A stretch of DNA of 64,000 nt from assembly GCA_037178675.1 (NCBI GenBank), contig JAYMGJ010000397.1, positions 1-64,000 of the forward strand, read 5' to 3'. Shown one piece after another: positions 60,092 through 64,000 of this stretch; within the stretch, counting starts at the first letter, position 1, and every line of letters begins with the position of its first letter. The notes beneath the pieces were generated by a model. It was not told the origin of the DNA. It ran no database searches and was given only the letters and a program-made list of their open reading frames with translations. The DNA comes from Scleroderma bovista (taxonomy: Eukaryota > Basidiomycota > Agaricomycetes > Boletales > Sclerodermataceae). The position numbers and the translations under genes were made by a program.

Positions 60092-61565
60092 ATGTCCTAC
60101 CCAACGCGGAAGATAGGTGATGTCGATGTATCTGCAATAGGCTTTGGTGCGATGGGCATATCTGCATTTTATGGTCCGGTCGAACCAGACGAGGAGCGGT
60201 TCAAGGTAATCCTCCCCTATTGCACTCCTTCGAAGAAAGAAATCGATACCGTCATACCTCAGGTTCTTGATGCCGCTCTTCAGTATGGCTGCAACTTTTG
60301 GGACACGGCCAACATCTATAGTGACAGCGAAGAGCTTATCGGAAAATGGTACGTTCAAGGCCTATTTCTAGTAGTCGAATTTGTGTATCGAAGCATTCGC
60401 AGGTTCAAACGCACTGGAAAGCGCGATAAAATATTCCTTGCTACCAAGTTTGGCATTGATCGCAGCAAGCCCAACGGTGTTGACGGCACCCCTGAGAATG
60501 TCAGTGCGTGCTTGAAGAGGTCACTGGAGCGTCTTGGCATAGAGACCATTGACTTGTATTACCTGCATCGGTCAGTGGCCCTCTTAGAGTCCTATTACAG
60601 CGCGAGAACATACCAGTTATTCACCTATTTGTCATAGGCCAGACCCCACCGTGCCAATTGAGGTGTGCAAATAATCTCAACCTGTCATGGTGTCCACTAT
60701 CTGAATTTAACCACAGGAGACTGTTGGTGCTATGGCGGAGTTCGTGAAGTGAGTCAGGATGTGCCCCCCCTTGTATCCACAAATATATCCTTTACTTATC
60801 ATCCAGGGCGAGAAAGGTAAAATACCTGGGCCTCTCTGAGTGCAGCGCAGCCACACTCCGTCGAGCATATGCTGTTCACCCAATCGCAGCTATCCAAGTC
60901 GAATACGCACCTTTCACACTTGGCATCGAAGAGCCGATGATCAATGTTCTGGAGACTGCACGCGAACTGGGGGTCAAAATTGTCGCGTATTCCCCTCTTG
61001 GAAGAGGACTTCTTACTGGGAAATATGTGAGCCCTCCGTTTCTTTAGAGGAGAACGAAAGCCCTCAAAGCGGGTAATATTGACAGAAATCCCCCGATGAC
61101 TTTGCCGAGGATGATTTCAGGCGGACGATCCCTAAGTAATAACCTTACACTTGTCTTGCTATGTCTGTAACTGAGAGTGGAACAGGTTTTCAAAAGAAAA
61201 CTTTCCCAATATCTTGAAGTTGGTCGACAAACTGAAGGAAATCGGCCTACGTCACAACGCGACCGCGGGACAGGTAACCCTTGCATGGCTTCTCGCCCAG
61301 GGTAACGACATTATCCCCATTCCGGGGACAAAGAAGATCGAGGCCAGTATTCCTCTATCTGTTTGGCTCACAAACCAATTAACATCCGAAATTACTGTAG
61401 TATATGAGAGAGAACTTGAATGCTGTCAATTTACAACTTACAATTCAAGAAGCTCAAGAGATCCGCGAATTCGTTGGGAAAGCGGATGCGGCGACTGGAG
61501 ATCGGTACCCTGCCGAACTGATGAGAATGTCGTTCGCAGATACACCGGAGTTGAAAAGGGAGTAA
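60092..61565 (+). CDS. Aldo-keto reductase
   Basis: NADPH-dependent reductase of the TIM-barrel AKR type. It starts [20 protein letters not shown]. The first intron (from 60207, GTAATC) is needed to join EPDEERFK to [20 protein letters not shown]. The catalytic tetrad is visible: Asp and Tyr in [16 protein letters not shown], Lys in IFLATKFGI and His in IDLYYLHR. Further exons give [109 protein letters not shown] and [20 protein letters not shown], with the cofactor-binding PIPGTK. It ends [14 protein letters not shown]. Spacing and motifs resemble the AKR13/YakC type. Substrate unknown. Confidence 0.9.
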
Positions 61566-62009
61566 ACATGCTTGCACTTTGGGGAACTCTCGGTCTCTGT
61601 CGACCAGTCTGGCTCATTGCAATATTTGCTCGCTATATGAGCGTATCTACCTTCTCTCAATACGCATCTAGAAATGGCCAGGAATGAGGATCAGTGACTG
61701 TGGCATGATAAACAACGTGGTCACCGTCCACGGTGGCCTGCCTTGTCTAATATCAGTTCAGTTCATTTCTAGTAGTGGACACCAGTACGTACCAACCTAC
61801 CATCGTAGAGACATAGCAAGAAGTGCCAAAAAGTACCACTGTTTGCATTGTTTGGGGTACATATCTACTCCGGACACGGTGGTCCCCTCGAAGTTCACTC
61901 GATGGAGATTGGCGGAATGCCAGCATTAATCCTATTAGATGCATGTACGGTATCAAGTAAAAAGTGAGCAGACGAACACGGCGTGTCATACTGTCATATT
62001 TGCGTAAGG

Positions 62010-64000
62010 CTACAGCCGGCATGTTAGTTCCTTGTTCCACTCTTCGGAGCCTACACCCTCAGCAACTACGAAGATACGGTATGGATCATATTTGTCCTTG
62101 ATGCTCTTTAGTTGAGAGTAATGAGACCCGAAAAACGTGGTTTGCCAGTCAATCTCGAACAAGGACGCCTTGTGTTAACGAAATACAGTAGTCAGCAAAT
62201 GCAAAATTGAGACAATGTACCTGAACCCCACCTCATTGAAATAGGCACCATCGTTGGGTGCGACGTCGTTCAAGGCACTGATCCACGTTTTGAGTTGGGA
62301 AATCTCCTCTTCTATTTCGTTCGAGGAGGCACCTTCGTCCCACGATATCCCACACATTGCTTCTACCACGGCATTTCTCCATGCGGGATTGACACCTGTC
62401 GATTCAGGATCAATTTGGGATACCTCCCCTCCTGCGATCATACTGCAAAGAATCGTCAGTACCAATGGTGGGTATGCAAGAACGGGAGTGGACGCACTTG
62501 AAGGACCCCTGGCAGTCGGCAAGGATCTCGGCGACGTCCTCATATTGATTTGAGAGCGTGTCCCGGGAAAGAAGACGGGAGGTCATCATCATATTCCCAC
62601 CGTTCTGACCAGGAGTACTGAATATGGTTGTATACCACTCATACCACGAAGGAAGCGGGTAAATTTGTGCCGACGAGGTTACACCTTGTGACTGCAAACC
62701 GGATGCGTAGTCGGTCAAAGATTGTGTACTTGCATTTGCGGCTTCGGTAGACATGTTTGGAGCGATGGCGAAGAAAAACATGCTGGTGTTGTTCGTCATT
62801 GCATATCCACCCCAGCCGTCGTCAGTAAGATTTGTTTGGAACTGCAACATCCCCGCGATGAGTTTCTTCATGGCCGTCGTGTCTGTCAAGTTCGCCTGGA
62901 AAACGTAGAAAGCAACAGGGAGCGACTCATAAGTGCGGTACGTGACAGATGTGACGATGCCGTAGGTGCCGCCGCCACCACCGCGCAGTGCCCAAAACAG
63001 GTCAGAGTTCTGATACGTGTTGGCTGTGAGGAGTTCCCCAGTCGAGGTGACCACTGTCATTTCGATTGCATTGTCGACCCCTAAACCACAGGATCCCATA
63101 AGCATGAAAGCAATGCGGCAGTTCACAGCCATACCAAGACCATAAGTAGGCGACAAAGCACTGTGCCCACCGCCTTGAAGCCAACCACCAACTGCACCGA
63201 CTGACCCGCCAAGAGAAGCCCCGCCAACCATCATACGACCGTATTGGTTCACAGCATCATAAGCCTCGTGCCATTGGACGCCAGCGCCAAGTGTTATAGC
63301 TGTGAATATTACCGAGTGAGTTTTCATGGGGATGCCAATGGCAACAGAAAGCGCTACCTTGGTACGTTTCATTTGAATGCGCTCCCTGTGGAACAAAGGT
63401 GGCTTCGTACGTGATGTTCTTCATGTTGTGCGTCCACACCACAAACGCTCCTCTGGCTGAACTGCGTCCCAGAAAATCGTGCCTGGATCATCCGAATCGA
63501 GATCACGGTGATCAGGTACACTTAGGATGTCCACTCACCCCGTATTCTTGACAACCAGCTTTAGATTGTACTTGACTGCAAAGTTGACAGCAGCTTGGAT
63601 GTCCCCTGGCGTACGGGCGTCCACACCAATAACTGGTACATTTCCTTGCTCGCAAGGGACCCCGAGAGATGTATTGAGATAACAAGCACTTGTGGTGCCG
63701 TTCTTGAATTCGAAAGTCTCGAAATTGGGGGCTTCCATCGAGCCTGGCATCGAGGAACGCCAATTACCATCCGTCCAGTTTTGGGTGACTTCTGAACAAT
63801 TTCCCGATGGGTTCGCAGCAGGATAGCAAGCAGAAGCAGTGGGAAGAGGGTGGATAAGGGGTTGAGAAACTTGGGATTCAAGTTGGGCAAACGTCGCGGC
63901 ACCCGGCCAGCAGGGATCACCGTATGTACAGAGGCACCCAGTGTAATAAGGTGAGGCTCCAGCGAACCCGCCCAGAGCGAGGACAGAGAAGACGGTGGAC
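62010..64000 (-). CDS. Secreted FAD-linked oxidoreductase, berberine-bridge type (5' end off the window)
   Basis: A secreted flavoprotein oxidase of the FAD_binding_4/BBE class. Reading from the right edge, the frame is already open in a signal-peptide-like stretch (STVFSVLALGGFAGAS), then GCLCTYGDPCWP, so only a few codons are missing. The FAD domain has PVIGVDARTPGDIQAAVNFA, LKLVVKNTG, then after an intron HDFLGRSSARGAFVVWTHNM, with the His expected to hold the flavin. Next come AITLGAGVQWHEAYDAVNQY, GGASLGGSVGAVGGWLQGGG, HSALSPTYGLG and LFWALRGGGGGTYGIVTSVT. The substrate region follows, then the C-terminal BBE motif KYDPYRIFVVAEGVGSEEWN and the stop at 62010. Several Asn-x-Ser/Thr sites fit secretion. 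Reaction unknown. Confidence 0.9.

Noticed and set aside
57269..64000. A secondary-metabolite cluster around the aldo-keto reductase and the BBE-type oxidase
   Set aside because: The neighbours are a sorting nexin and housekeeping genes, and no synthase, transporter or regulator is present; two oxidoreductases alone are not enough.
1..64000. CRISPR arrays, tRNA or rRNA genes, complete transposable elements
   Set aside because: I saw no regularly spaced repeats, no convincing tRNA fold and no transposase or reverse transcriptase motif. A tRNA scan and repeat search could still find something I missed.

Overview
The window looks like a gene-rich stretch of nuclear DNA from a filamentous basidiomycete, most likely a mushroom-forming Agaricomycete. 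Almost every gene is cut by introns of about 50-60 nt with GT(A/G)..(C/T)AG borders. Some exons are only 14-26 nt long. Several products are of basidiomycete type, such as the membrane/WD40 protein and the thaumatin-like proteins. No tRNA, rRNA, CRISPR array or complete transposon was recognised. The models were assembled by eye from exon homology and splice phase, so end coordinates are firmer than every internal junction.

Left part (1-23 kb): a SYG1/XPR1 phosphate exporter runs off the left edge (minus). It is followed by the t-SNARE TLG1 (plus), a block that recurs inverted at 23.5-25.1 kb, cofilin (plus), the GPI-transamidase subunit GPI16 (minus), the DASH subunit DAD3 (minus), a large membrane/WD40-propeller protein (plus) and a short single-exon P450 (plus).

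Middle (23.5-30 kb): this is a mosaic of two inverted segmental duplications. One derives from 7.0-8.65 kb. The other derives from the UGGT/thaumatin locus at 49-57 kb; here the UGGT copy is a deleted, stop-containing pseudogene while the thaumatin-like copy still looks functional. A CTAG-rich palindromic patch sits at the outer breakpoint.

Right part (30-64 kb): a dense housekeeping block. It holds KGD2 (2-oxoglutarate dehydrogenase E2), an MDR oxidoreductase with a poly-A frameshift, RAM2 (prenyltransferase alpha), YRA1 (mRNA export, with a 582-nt intron), RPC31 (RNA polymerase III), HOM6 (homoserine dehydrogenase), a disordered protein ending in a decapping-activator-like motif, IDH1, UGGT with a C-terminal HDEL, a thaumatin-like protein, an SH3-PX-BAR sorting nexin, an aldo-keto reductase, and a secreted berberine-bridge-type flavoprotein that runs off the right edge. 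KGD2 and IDH1 both serve the TCA cycle. GPI16, UGGT and TLG1 serve the secretory pathway. There is no sign that the genes form a co-regulated cluster.
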